64,000 nt of DNA, taken from the NCBI GenBank assembly GCA_963712465.1, contig CAVQHY010000008.1, positions 372,001 to 436,000 of the forward strand, read 5' to 3'. Positions 27,528 through 36,594 of this stretch are shown piece by piece. Both the position numbers and the translations under genes were made by a program. The notes under the pieces were generated by a model. It saw nothing but the letters and a program-made list of their open reading frames with translations. It was not told where the DNA came from and did not search any database. This DNA is from CAVQHY01 sp963712465. Lineage in GTDB: Bacteria > Actinomycetota > Thermoleophilia > Gaiellales > Gaiellaceae. Each line of letters starts with the position of its first letter. Positions within the stretch are counted from its first letter, which is position 1.

Positions 27528-28773
27528 GCTGCTGCTGGTCTTCGTCGCGCTCTACCCCGTGTGCACCGCGGCGCTGTGGGTCGCCGGCGGGCTCCTCTTC
27601 CGGCTGCTGGAGGAGCGCGATGCCGCCGAGGAGCCGGACGGAGGCTGGCCCGGCGTGACCGTGCTGATCCCCGCCTACAACGAGGAGGCGGTGATCGCAA
27701 CCAGCGTCGCGGCCGTGCTCGCAGTCGACTACCCCGAGCTCGAGGTGCTCGTGCTGGACGACGGTTCGACGGACGCCACCGAAGCCGCCGCGCTCGAGGC
27801 ACGCGCAGGCGACCGACGCTGCCGGGTGATCCGCGACCCCGTCAACCGCGGCAAGGCAGACCGGCTGAACGTTGGCTTCCGGCAGGCGCGCCACGCGCTC
27901 GTCGCGGTCACCGACGCCGACACGCACATCCATCCCCAGGCGCTCAAGCTGCTCGTCGCCCGCATGGGCCGGTCGCCCCTCCTGGCCGCGGTCGCGGGAG
28001 CGCCGCACGTCACCAACCGCGGCCGTCTTCTCCTCGCGATGCAGGTACTGGAGGCGGCGTCGATCATCGGCCTCATTCGCCGCACCCAGTCTCTGACCGG
28101 CCGGGTAGGCGTCGTCGCCGGGGTGCTCGGTCTGTTCCGCCGCGACCGTGTCCTCGCCGTCGGCGGCTACGACCCGCGGATGGCGACCGAGGACATCGAC
28201 CTGAGCTGGAAGCTTCTGCTCCGCGGCTGGCACACCGCGTACGAGCCGCGCGCGCTCGTCGGCATGCAGGTTCCCGCGTCGATCCGCGCGCTGTGGAAGC
28301 AGCGCAAGCGTTGGGCCCGCGGCCAGGGCGAGGTCCTGCACGTCCATCTCGGCGAGGTGACCCGATGGCGCAACCATCACATGTGGATGCTCAGCCTCGA
28401 AGGGCTCGCCTCCCTCCTCTGGGTCTTCGCCCTCGCCGCGTCGCTCGTGATCGCCGTGACCGGTGCCCTGCTGGGTCAGAGCGAGAACGTGTTCGGGTTC
28501 GCACTGGGGTGGGGCGTCGCGATCGCCGCGATCGCCACCATCCAGATGATCGTTGCGCTCACCCTCGAGCACGGCTACGACCGCAGCATCTTCCGCGCGC
28601 TCCTCGTGGGCGCGCTCTACCCGATCGCGTACTGGACGATCTCCGGCGCAGCCGCTCTCCACTCGGAGATCGTCGCCCTGCTGCGCGGACCGCGCGAGAG
28701 CCGCGTCGTCTGGGACATCCCGCGCCAAGAGCTCGCCGGGCAGCGCGACAAGGCCTCTCGCCGAGACGGATAG
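27511..28773 (+). CDS. Processive family-2 glycosyltransferase (PgaC-like)
   Basis: 420-aa membrane synthase. TM helix at 5-28; GT2 domain about 45-270 with VTVLIPAYNEE, VLDDGSTDAT (D), AVTDADTHIHP (DAD), ATEDIDLSWK (ED catalytic base) and KQRKRWARGQGE (QxxRW), the complete set of processive beta-glycosyltransferases such as PgaC/IcaA. Three to four TM helices follow (about 290-395). Likely polymerises and extrudes an N-acetylglucosamine-type polymer. ATG 27511 overlaps the preceding small membrane protein gene; GCAGGAGAGG is the ribosome-binding site. Confidence 0.88.
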   Translation: MWTAAELLLVFVALYPVCTAALWVAGGLLFRLLEERDAAEEPDGGWPGVTVLIPAYNEEAVIATSVAAVLAVDYPELEVLVLDDGSTDATEAAALEARAGDRRCRVIRDPVNRGKADRLNVGFRQARHALVAVTDADTHIHPQALKLLVARMGRSPLLAAVAGAPHVTNRGRLLLAMQVLEAASIIGLIRRTQSLTGRVGVVAGVLGLFRRDRVLAVGGYDPRMATEDIDLSWKLLLRGWHTAYEPRALVGMQVPASIRALWKQRKRWARGQGEVLHVHLGEVTRWRNHHMWMLSLEGLASLLWVFALAASLVIAVTGALLGQSENVFGFALGWGVAIAAIATIQMIVALTLEHGYDRSIFRALLVGALYPIAYWTISGAAALHSEIVALLRGPRESRVVWDIPRQELAGQRDKASRRDG

Positions 28774-28791
28774 CGAACTGCGCCGATCAAA

Positions 28792-28816
28792 GAGGATCCG
28801 CATGTGCGGGATCCTC
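28792..28816 (+). terminator. Hairpin after the GT2 gene
   Basis: GAGGATCC (28792-28799) and GGATCCTC (28809-28816), with a further GCA/TGC pairing in the loop, 18 bases after the GT2 stop codon. No T-tract, so termination is likely but not certain. Confidence 0.5.
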
Positions 28817-29031
28817 ATGAGAGTAGCGGGGGCGGTACGAAGCCGATTGGCTGACGTTCAGGTCGGTGAAATCGAGTGCCTCTCGTACCTCCGCCCAGTT
28901 TCTCGCGCCGGCCAAGAGCGCCAGCTCGAAGGAGACATACCGGCGCGCTTCGCGCGAACGGTGGGACTCGGAACCCGGATTACGTTCGCGGGGGGGTATG
29001 GGCTCAATGCCTGAGCCCGCTACTGAGTGAG

Positions 29032-29287
29032 TCAGCCCGATTCGCCAGCCTCGACAACGACGATCACAGCGGACACGAGTGCGGGATTGGCCAGTTCACC
29101 GGCCCTCAGACGCTGCAGCAGCTCGAGCTTCTCGTCGAGCGTCAGCTTCCGAACCGCTTCCTCCACTGGGTTGGAATCGACTCTCGTCACCAGCGCTTCC
29201 TCGGGCTTGCCTTAGATCCTGTTCATGAGGGCTTCGGCTGCTTTCCAGTCACCGCCCTCGATCGCCTTCAGATAGACACCGACGATC
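29032..29287 (-). pseudogene. Phage small-terminase/DUF-like remnant with internal stop
   Basis: The minus strand reads IVGVYLKAIEGGDWKAAEAL then MNRI, a TAA, GKPEEALVTRVDSNPVEEAV and RKLTLDEKLELLQRLRAGEL. The AIEGGDWKAAEALMNRIxGKP module is typical of phage packaging-associated or element-borne proteins, where a Tyr normally sits at the stop position. There is no start codon. I read it as mobile-element debris. Confidence 0.5.
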
Positions 29288-29434
29288 GTGGAACCGTGGG
29301 ACTCCGCGTCGCGGACTGCATTTGCGGGGGAGAGCGTCCCGACCCCTCTACCGCATGAGTCAGCGCGGATCGGGAGGCGTCGGGTGCTCTCGCGTCTTTG
29401 CGATTCGCGGCCAGGCGGTGGGAGACTTCGTGCG

Positions 29435-30958
29435 GTGTCGAGGGTGGACGAGATTGTCGGCGAGTTTCGCGATCGGAGGCGAGGTCGTCGCGCGATCGTT
29501 CGGGCCGTCGACGTGACAGAGGCGGTTGCCGTGGCCGAGCGGCTGAAGGAGCTTGGCGAGGCGCTTTGGTTTCGCGGGCAGACCCGAGACTGGCCTAAGC
29601 TCGCGCCGACGATCTGGCGTCTTCCGCCTGAGAGTGTCGAGTCCGCAAAGCGCCAGTTCTCGCGTCTCGCGGATTGGGCGCAACGAACGCCCGGTCTAGA
29701 GGAGCTTTCGGCCGATCCGGATGCGCTCCTGGCGGTCGCGCAGCACTATGGGGTTCCGACACCTTTTCTGGACTTCACGACTGACCCGCGTATCGCCGGG
29801 TTCTTCGCGACCGACCATGATGGGCCGCTGGACGGGATCGAGAGCGTGATCGTGTGCCTCGATCTCGTCGAGGCGCGCCGCCTTTGGGGCGACGTCGCGC
29901 GCATGCGGCAAGAGCCGGTCCCGCAGCTTCTGACCCTCGACGTACCGAATCTGTGGCGACTCGAAGCCCAGCACGGCACGTTCGTCTGGTGCCCGTACGA
30001 CTCGCTCGACTCGCCGTACCCGCTCGCCCGGATCGTGTTTCCGTCCACGGGCTCTTACAACGTGGCGCGCAGAGACATCTACCCGGAGCGCGCGAGCCCG
30101 CTCGAGCGGCTTTTGAACCAGTTCTTCCAGGCGGAGGAGAATCGGGGCGGAATGAACGCGATCGCGAAGGAACTGGACGAGGCCGAGGTTGCATACGACA
30201 GACTCGATTTCGAGGCCCACGAGTACCGCCCGGAGGCCTTCGCCCAGGCGCCCGATCCCCATCCTTCATGGGAGCCCGCGGCGATCCGGCCCTGGCTCGC
30301 ACTCGACCGTGAGTACTGGCGCGACTCCGCCGCCGGCCCACCGCGCGAGCTTCAGTTTTGGCTCGAGAGCCCAACACTCATGGCGCTGCGCGTTGCCTCG
30401 CTGATCGCGCGCATTTGCCGAGACGACCCGAGCCTCCGTAGCGGGTCGCCTCGGTGGTCCATCGACGTCGACACCGGCAAGGAATTCTGCGAGCTCCTGC
30501 GATTGGGCTTTCAGCAGGTCTGGGACGGGATGGCGCGTCTGCCGTACACCGCCAACGAGATCGCGCTGGCGATGGGTACCACCGCGGCTTTGATCCTGGC
30601 CAGGGAACTCGAAGGTGACGACGCCGGTGCGGTGGAGTCAATCTTCGGCGATTCGGTCGCGGTCGAGATCGCGCGCAGCGACTCACGCTCCCACTCACGC
30701 GCGTGGGCGAGGGTCGCATCGATCCGCGAGACAGTTCGCGACGACTTCGAAGCGCTGCTCGTCCCGGGCGAACGCCAAGCGACCTTCGCGCTCGCGGCCA
30801 ACCTTCTGATGACAGCGCGGAACCCGCGCCTGTTATTCGCATTCGACCGGCTGAAGACCCTGTTTGCCCGCGAGCTGATCCCGACCCAGGTTGCGCTCGA
30901 CCGGCAGCACCCGACGACTTTCTCCCCGGCGCGCGTCGACGTAATCGGGCCCGCATAG
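29435..30958 (+). CDS. FRG-domain protein
   Basis: About 508 aa. The N-terminal FRG domain (about 25-200) shows its name-giving pattern ALWFRGQTRDWPKLAPTIWR, and AVAQHYGVPTPFLDFTTDPRIAGFFA. The C-terminal 250 residues are helical with no recognised motif (AYTAR-like loop, RETVRDDFEALLVPGERQATF). FRG-domain proteins are of unknown biochemical role and often sit in mobile or accessory DNA. Start codon is not decisive: GTG 29435 (VSRVDEIVGEFRDR) gives the family-like N-terminus. Neighbours are phage-like debris on the left and a truncated small-family copy on the right. Confidence 0.78.
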   Translation: MSRVDEIVGEFRDRRRGRRAIVRAVDVTEAVAVAERLKELGEALWFRGQTRDWPKLAPTIWRLPPESVESAKRQFSRLADWAQRTPGLEELSADPDALLAVAQHYGVPTPFLDFTTDPRIAGFFATDHDGPLDGIESVIVCLDLVEARRLWGDVARMRQEPVPQLLTLDVPNLWRLEAQHGTFVWCPYDSLDSPYPLARIVFPSTGSYNVARRDIYPERASPLERLLNQFFQAEENRGGMNAIAKELDEAEVAYDRLDFEAHEYRPEAFAQAPDPHPSWEPAAIRPWLALDREYWRDSAAGPPRELQFWLESPTLMALRVASLIARICRDDPSLRSGSPRWSIDVDTGKEFCELLRLGFQQVWDGMARLPYTANEIALAMGTTAALILARELEGDDAGAVESIFGDSVAVEIARSDSRSHSRAWARVASIRETVRDDFEALLVPGERQATFALAANLLMTARNPRLLFAFDRLKTLFARELIPTQVALDRQHPTTFSPARVDVIGPA

Positions 30959-31083
30959 CCGTCCCGCGTTCGGGTTGGGATTCCGTGCAGCCGCAGCGAC
31001 ACGCGGAGGTACCCAGTGGAATCCAGCAGCACCGGCGGCGCACGATCCACCGGGACGACGTCGAGCAGGTGTTCCGCAACCAG

Positions 31084-31168
31084 CTAGTTCGCACCCGTCT
31101 CGACGTCGACCTCGACGACCTCGAGCGCCCCCGCGTCGCCAGGCTCGTCGTGATCCCACGCGGCGACC
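31084..31168 (-). pseudogene. Copy D of the small-protein family, C-terminal fragment
   Basis: The minus strand reads AAWDHDEPGDAGALEVVEVD then VETGAN and TAG at 31084. This is the C-terminal half of the family seen at 20.5 and 21.1 kb; upstream codons are unrelated. It shows the family spread across at least 11 kb. Confidence 0.55.
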
Positions 31169-31278
31169 GGCGGGCGGTAGCGGTCTGCTCGACCCCCTCA
31201 CATCTCGTCAACTGAGATCAGCCGGTCACGTTCGGCTTCGGGCTAAGCGAGGCGTGGCGAGAACGCAGAGAGCGCCCG

Positions 31279-33401
31279 TCAGCTGATTGTCGACCAGCCT
31301 TTCCACTTCGTCTTCGGCTGCCGGGCGTTGGCGACCAGGTGGCCGTCGAGCCGTGAGGTGACGACGAGGAGGGAGTCGGTGGCGGGCGAGGCTGCGGTGA
31401 TCGGCGTCCCGAAGCGGGCTTGGGGCCCGGGGAGGAGCGTCCAAGCCTTCCAGATTCGGGTTGTCGGGTCGAGCGCCGTCGTGTAGACGAGGCCGTCTGT
31501 GCCAACGACGAAGACGTCGAGGTAGCCCTTGCGTCGGCATGCTGCGGCAATGGTGGCGCCGGGTGCCGTGTAACCGCCGGAGACGTGTGTCCAGCCCTGC
31601 CAGCCCGTACTGCCTGGCTCCCAGCTCGCCGCGAGCACGCGTCCCTGGAGGTCGGCGACGAACAGGTCGAGCTTGTCGAGGTCGCGGCTGATACACGTCA
31701 CGGGGGCTCCGACCGGGGCGATGGCGTTGCCGATCGGCCACCAGCCCTTCCAGCCCAGCGGCCCTGGATCCCAGGCGGCGGTGAAGACCCGTCCGTCTGT
31801 GCCGACGACAAAGATGTCGAGGTAGTCGGATCGCCTGCTCACGCCGGTGACGGCGCCGCCCGGTGCCGTCACGCCGCTTCGGATCCACCACCAGCCGTGC
31901 CATTGCGTGAAGCCCGGCTCCCACGCCGCCGAGATCACGTGGCCCGAGAGGTCGGCGCAGAAGATGTCTAGATGGTTGAGGCTGCGCGAGACGGCTGCGA
32001 TCGGCTTGCCCGGCGGCGCATGTGCTCCCGGGAGCGCCTCCCACCAGCCCACCCAGGCCGCTCCCTGGGTCGCTGCGGTATAGATGCTCGAATTGTTGCC
32101 GACAACGAAGGCGTCGAAGTAGTCGGGCGCGCGGCTGACCGCGCTGATATCGCCGCCAGGCTGGACGAGACCGCTCGGGATCTCGAGCCACGCGTTGGCC
32201 GCGAGCGGCTTCGCCGCCGAGGTCGTGCGAACCATCGTTCTCCCCTCGGCGTCCGCCGCGCTGAGGAGCGTCTTCCCGTTCGCCGACGACGCCGCGTGGA
32301 GCGCCGGCGCGATGCCGCGCCAGCCAACCCGGTAGACGGCGTGGAACTTCCCGGCCGAGCCCAGACCGGATTGACCCTTCACCTGCGCCTGGATAATCAC
32401 ACGGTCGGCGAGCGGCGTCACGGCGTCGACGAGAACCGTCGAGGGCCTCGTGTGCTGCCCGATCCGCTTCCGATGACTCAACACGTGCCAGCGCGACGGC
32501 CGAGGCGGCGGACGGATCTCGGCTCCGATCCCTTCGACATCCCCCGAGACGAGGCCGTTTTGCGCGACCACCGCGACCACCCGCACCGTCTCCGTTCGCG
32601 GCTTGTCCGGCAGCACCTCGAAGAAGTCCGGGGAATGGATCTCGTTCCAGCAGGCCGGATGAGTCGGATCGAGCTCGCCCTGGTTGTCGCCCCACATCCA
32701 CTTGATGAAGTTCGACTCGCCCAACGTGGCACGTCCCAAACCGAACCTGGCAGCCGCATTCGCATAGCCGTAATAACGCACGTGGTTAGTGACGATCTGA
32801 TCCTGGCTCATGTGCGGCGCGTCGGTCACGAGCGACCCCACCACACGAACGTACTGTCCCACCGCGAGCGGCGGGTCTCCCGGCCTTGGATGCTGAGGGT
32901 CGAACGGCCACGTGACGACGCTGCCGTCTTCCTTCGTGCACTCGTTCGTGAATGTCCACGTGCTCGGCAGCGACGGGTTCCCGCGCTCGTCGGCACGTGG
33001 GATCCCGTCCAGCTCGATATGAACGATCGGCTCGCAGTACTTCGGGCGGTCCGAGCTACGCGACTGCACCTCCGCCTGCGCGCCGCTCAAGTCGGCGACG
33101 GCGCCCGGCTCGAACAGGCGGACCACGTCGCCGGGCAAGCAGAAGACTTCTACCGCGACGCCGCGCGAGTCGAGCCAATCCAGGTCGAGCTCAAGATCGT
33201 AGTGCCAGTCCGGCTCTACACGGTTGCAGTCCCGATCGACGTGCGAAGCCATCCCCGCAGCTCGACGATCACGACCGTCACGCCGTTGGGAGCGACAACA
33301 AAGCTGGTGGCGGCCGGGAACTGGGTGCGTGCAAACCACTTCCCCGTAGGCGGCCAGAGCAGAGAAGGCGGAGAGGCGTTGTGCGAATCCCAGTCAACCA
33401 T
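31279..33401 (-). CDS. Protein with C-terminal WGW/lectin-like beta-propeller repeats, one frame change
   Basis: About 707 aa. ATG 33401 (MVDWDSHNASPPSLLWPPTG) leads a domain that changes frame near 33225 (TSIGTATV to EPDWHYDLELDLDWLDSRGV). The middle domain is unrecognised and has several Trp-rich stretches (NFIKWMWGDNQGEL). From about residue 390 there are about six repeats of about 48 residues of the type GWxGWWxI, PGGAVTGVSRRSDYLDIF, VVGTDGRVFTAAW. Such repeats form propeller lectins (PLL-like/DUF346) that bind glycans. No signal peptide is visible, so it may be intracellular or exported unconventionally. Confidence 0.65.
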
Positions 33402-33430
33402 CAGCGAGCCGTCCTCCCCCGGCGTCTGCG

Positions 33431-33691
33431 CTACGTGCGCGTGTCCGCAGCGGCGCTCGGGCCCAGCAGCGGACGCCGGCGCTCGCGACGTGCTAGAGCG
33501 CCGAAGACAAGCGTCGAGAGCGCCAGAAACGTCACGATCACCCACTCGAGCGCGCCGCTTCCGTGATCCGGGTCGACCCCGAAGACGAGCTCGACCCACT
33601 CCCGCGTCACCAACGTCAACAAGAACAGGAGGCCGCTCACCATCCCGAGCCCAAGCTCGACCCAGAATCGCATCCTCACCCGCCGATCCAT
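33431..33691 (-). CDS. Small membrane protein
   Basis: 86 aa with two TM helices (about 7-27 and 42-62) joined by VTREWVELVFGVDPDHGSGALEW, and a basic tail RRERRRP. This hairpin topology with the acidic WVELxFxxDPDxGxG loop recurs in many actinobacterial genomes, often mis-named ABC permease; function unknown. Start chosen at ATG 33691; an upstream in-frame ATG at 33715 is possible. Confidence 0.68.
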   Translation of the reverse strand: MDRRVRMRFWVELGLGMVSGLLFLLTLVTREWVELVFGVDPDHGSGALEWVIVTFLALSTLVFGALARRERRRPLLGPSAAADTRT

Positions 33692-33854
33692 GACTCCCTC
33701 GATCCCAGCCCGCACGGGTCGATAATCGAGCGCAATCCTTACACAGGCCCCCTCCCCGCTGTCACCACGGTCACCGCTCGTCGCCTCGGATCCTCACGAC
33801 CATCTAAGGAGTAAGGCTCGCCCAGCAAATCAGGTTAGGTCGACCGAGATCGGC

Positions 33855-35315
33855 TTAGATGGCCAAAAGTTTGGCCGAAGATTCCTGAGCCGAGCCGGGT
33901 AGTGCGTGTAGGAGATACGCGTCGACCGCTATTTCTTTGCCCTTGACGCGCAGTCCTGGCACCGCCTCAACGATGCTGCCGTCGGGCAGCGCTCGGCGGG
34001 TCTCCGCGCCGATCAGCACCTCGCCCTCCGGCGCCTCGCTCTCGAGCCGCGACGCCGTGTTGACGGTGTCGCCGACGACCACGTAGTCGACGAACCCGTG
34101 GCCGCCCATCTCGCGTACGACCGCGACACCGCTATTGACACCCACGCGCAGGCGAGGCCATCCCGGGTTAGCCTCGGCGATCGCGGTCAGCTCGCGCTGG
34201 AGGGCCAGCGCCGCACCGGCGGCGCGCACCGCGTGGTCGGGTTGGTCGCCACGGCTGTTGAAGGTGGCCATCATTCCGTCGCCCATGAACTTTTCCACCT
34301 GGCCGCCAAACCCGCGCGTGATCAACGGCACCGCGGCGGCGTAGTACGTGTTGAGCACGCTCGCAACATCCGCGGGCTTCGCGCGCTCGGCGAACGACGT
34401 GAAGCCGACGAGGTCGCTGAAGAGGACGCTCACGGACTGGGCGCGCTCACGCGTGGTCGGCAGATAGAGCCCATGGAAGCGCTCGTCGCTCCACTGGCGG
34501 TAGGCGGCATAGCTGACGACGGCGTAGGCCGTAACGATCAGCGCGTGCCACTCCCACCAACTTGCATGCCAGGCGCGCTCGCCTGTCAGCGCCACGCCGA
34601 TCATCGCCTCCGCGAGCAGGACAAAACAGGCGATCACGCTGGCCGGCAGCAGGGCGACCCGCCCGCGATAAACGTACGCATAGCGAGCAGCCGCGACTGC
34701 GTAGGCGACCGCGCCCAGGGCGGCCATCGCGGCGACCAGGCTGTGCGAACCGCCCTCGCTGTGAATGTGGTCCAGCGGCGGCATCTCGATGACCGTCCAG
34801 ACGAACCAGACGCCCATGGCGGCGAAGACCGCCCGGCGCAACGTCGCGCGGTGTCGCACCACGCGGGGCGCGAACGAAGGGTGCAGATCGACAAACGCGG
34901 ACGCGAGGGCGAACAGGGAGGCGACGACGAGCCCGACGGGATTCGCAACCTTGAACCCCGCGTATTCGTGCGTGAAGAGGACTCCGGCGGTCCCGAGCGC
35001 GTGTAGGCCAAGGAACCCGCCCGTCGCCAGGAAGGCGAGCGATATCAACAGTACGCGCGCGTCGCCTCGGCGGTTCGCCGCGGCGCCCGCAGCGTAGGCG
35101 AGTACGAAGACCCCGACACCGACGCTCAGGAACACGGTGAAGTGGACGCGCGGGTTAGACCAGTCCGGGTCGAGCTGTGCACGCAGCAGAAGAGAGACCA
35201 GGCCGACGAGTGGCAGGACCGCAGCGAGCGTCCAGGCAGCGACAACGAGGGCGCCGCGGTGGCGCCATTCATCGCTTGAGGCGACATGCGACATTGGGAG
35301 CTCGGCGATACTCAC
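33855..35315 (-). CDS. Membrane-bound class III adenylate/guanylate cyclase
   Basis: 486 aa. Seven or eight TM helices (about 20-275) form a membrane sensor, followed by a class III cyclase domain (about 300-460): VSVLFSDLVGFTSFAE (first metal Asp), VEKFMGDGMMATF (second metal Asp), RVGVNSGVAVV, FVDYVVVGDTVNTASRLES (Asp-Thr adenine-selecting and Asn/Arg transition-state residues). This suggests cAMP production. GTG start at 35315 (MSIAELPMSHV). Monocistronic. Confidence 0.87.
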   Translation of the reverse strand: MSIAELPMSHVASSDEWRHRGALVVAAWTLAAVLPLVGLVSLLLRAQLDPDWSNPRVHFTVFLSVGVGVFVLAYAAGAAANRRGDARVLLISLAFLATGGFLGLHALGTAGVLFTHEYAGFKVANPVGLVVASLFALASAFVDLHPSFAPRVVRHRATLRRAVFAAMGVWFVWTVIEMPPLDHIHSEGGSHSLVAAMAALGAVAYAVAAARYAYVYRGRVALLPASVIACFVLLAEAMIGVALTGERAWHASWWEWHALIVTAYAVVSYAAYRQWSDERFHGLYLPTTRERAQSVSVLFSDLVGFTSFAERAKPADVASVLNTYYAAAVPLITRGFGGQVEKFMGDGMMATFNSRGDQPDHAVRAAGAALALQRELTAIAEANPGWPRLRVGVNSGVAVVREMGGHGFVDYVVVGDTVNTASRLESEAPEGEVLIGAETRRALPDGSIVEAVPGLRVKGKEIAVDAYLLHALPGSAQESSAKLLAI

Positions 35316-35351
35316 GCCCCTAAACTAGGGGGCTCCACCCGCGAGATCGGT

Positions 35352-35579
35352 ATGGCCAGCACGAGCGCTTGGTGCGGCCAGCACCCGTATCCGCCTCTTG
35401 ACACCTTGCGTATCGCGTTCGCGGGGGTGGGGGAGCTACCGCCCAGGTTCGGTGGCCACGTGCTGCTGTTCCGCGTCGGGCGAATGATGTACTGGCTCGA
35501 GTCCGAGCGGAGGAACGTGACCCAGGCGAAGCTGATGGCGCTCGGAAAGGTAATCGTGCGCAACGCTCGGCGCGGCTAG
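35352..35579 (+). CDS. Hypothetical small protein
   Basis: 75 aa, start ATG 35352. LDTLRIAFAGVGELPPRFGG followed by HVLLFRVGRMMYWLESERRN has the look of a real folded protein, but no family is recognised. Divergent from the cyclase gene. Could be a fragment. Confidence 0.4.
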   Translation: MASTSAWCGQHPYPPLDTLRIAFAGVGELPPRFGGHVLLFRVGRMMYWLESERRNVTQAKLMALGKVIVRNARRG

Positions 35580-35700
35580 CTCCACGCGCATCACGCACCT
35601 ACAGCGCGAACCCGGAATCGCGCGATGCAAGGTTCGGGAGGAATCCAAACCGTCGAGTACCGCGACGCCAGGGCGAGTGCAACTTCAGGTTGAGCGAGGC

Positions 35701-36105
35701 CTACCGCTTGGGGTTCTGGAGAGGGCGGATGGGGTGCTGGAGAACAGCGCGGGCCAATGCGACGAGGCTCTCGACCGGGACAATCGTACCCCCGACGGGG
35801 AGGATAGCGAAGGTGCCGACTCCAGGGCCCGGAGGCCCCTGGATGTGTTTCGATGGGTGGAAGACATACAACTCCCACGCCGGATAGGTGGGATCCGCCA
35901 CATAAAGATAGGCGGCCTTACCAAGCCCGCGGATTATGTCGACTGTTCCCAACTCCCGCCAGCGGAAAGACTTCCCCCCGCGCGTCACGCGCGCGCACGC
36001 GCGCGAGGCCGACGGCGGCTCTGTCGATTGGGCGCACCCCCACCCCCGTAAACGGGCGTGTGCGTCCGGAGTCCCGCGGCTCAGATCACGGCCTGTGAAG
36101 TTCAT
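35701..36105 (-). CDS. Hypothetical protein, probably with artificial N-terminus
   Basis: The C-terminal 80 residues (GTVDIIRGLGKAAYLYVADP, TYPAWELYVFHPSKHIQG, VGGTIVPVESLVALARAV) have protein-like composition. The first about 45 codons are read from a GC hairpin repeat and are unlikely to be native. It may be a gene truncated at its 5' end by that repeat. No family recognised. Confidence 0.4.
   Translation of the reverse strand: MNFTGRDLSRGTPDAHARLRGWGCAQSTEPPSASRACARVTRGGKSFRWRELGTVDIIRGLGKAAYLYVADPTYPAWELYVFHPSKHIQGPPGPGVGTFAILPVGGTIVPVESLVALARAVLQHPIRPLQNPKR
35962..36006. repeat. Second copy of the GGAAAGACT-CCCCC-CGCGTCACGCGC hairpin repeat
   Basis: GCGGAAAGACTTCCCCCCGC followed by GCGTCACGCGCGCGCACGCG matches the left arm and flank of the hairpin at 24684-24711. 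Here the right arm is degenerate (CGCGAGGCC). Suggests a REP-like dispersed element. Confidence 0.5.
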
Positions 36106-36215
36106 CCGCGCGCGGGGAAGCTAGTTACCCCGCGCCGTTACCTCAGAAGGGAAGCCGCAGAGTCGAGCGGATTGTGGGCGCCGTGGAAACGCCCATTTTC
36201 CAGCGACTTTCCGAG

Positions 36216-36257
36216 TGGAGCGTACCGGGATCGAACCGGTGACCTCCGGCTTGCAAA
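36216..36257 (-). repeat. tRNA-Ala 3' fragment (attachment-site copy 1)
   Basis: 42 bases identical to the 3' part of tRNA-Ala(TGC) at 56599-56640, from the discriminator base through T-arm, variable loop and into the anticodon loop, in the same orientation. The preceding 5 bases CCGAG are shared with the copy at 38754. It has no 5' half, so it is not a gene; it is the expected form of an att site. Confidence 0.85.
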
Positions 36258-36267
36258 ACAAGACCGC

Positions 36268-36293
36268 GAGAGGCCCTCCGGGGCCTCTCTTTT
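36268..36293 (+). terminator. Intrinsic terminator
   Basis: GAGAGGCCC (36268-36276), loop TCCG, GGGCCTCTC (36281-36289), then TTTT. Perfect 9-bp stem just inside attachment-site copy 1. Confidence 0.75.
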
Positions 36294-36377
36294 CGCTCAA
36301 CCATACTGGTTCGAGGACGATCCTAGGCGCGGGAGTCGAGGGCGTAAATACGGTCGAATTGTGGGCGATTCGGCGGG

Positions 36378-36411
36378 GTTTGGGCACCGTAGGGGGCGTT
36401 TGTGCCCAAAC
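36378..36411. repeat. Inverted repeat GTTTGGGCAC...GTGCCCAAAC near att copy 1
   Basis: A perfect 10-bp inverted repeat (36378-36387 and 36402-36411) separated by 14 bases, 121 bp inside attachment copy 1. A GTTTGGGCGTGGATTGGGCG motif lies at a similar distance (about 110 bp) inside attachment copy 2. Arm-type recombinase sites are a possible reading. Confidence 0.4.
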
Positions 36412-36559
36412 GACGAGCTCGGCCGAAGCCGGGCGTGCGGCGACCTCAACGTCTTGGCTCGGCGATTTGACCTCGCGCATGTCACTGGCGGCTGTTCAAC
36501 CTCGCTCGTCTGGGAACGTCCGGTATGACCGTGGAAGCCGCCACGCCCTGAAGACGAAT

Positions 36560-36594
36560 GCGAGGGGCGGCGCCCGAGGAACGCCACCCCTCGC
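36560..36594 (-). terminator. Terminator hairpin of the secreted repeat-protein gene
   Basis: GCGAGGGG (36560-36567) pairs with CCCCTCGC (36587-36594), with further GGCG/CGCC pairing inside, 16 bases after the stop at 36610 on the minus strand. No strong T-tract. Confidence 0.55.
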
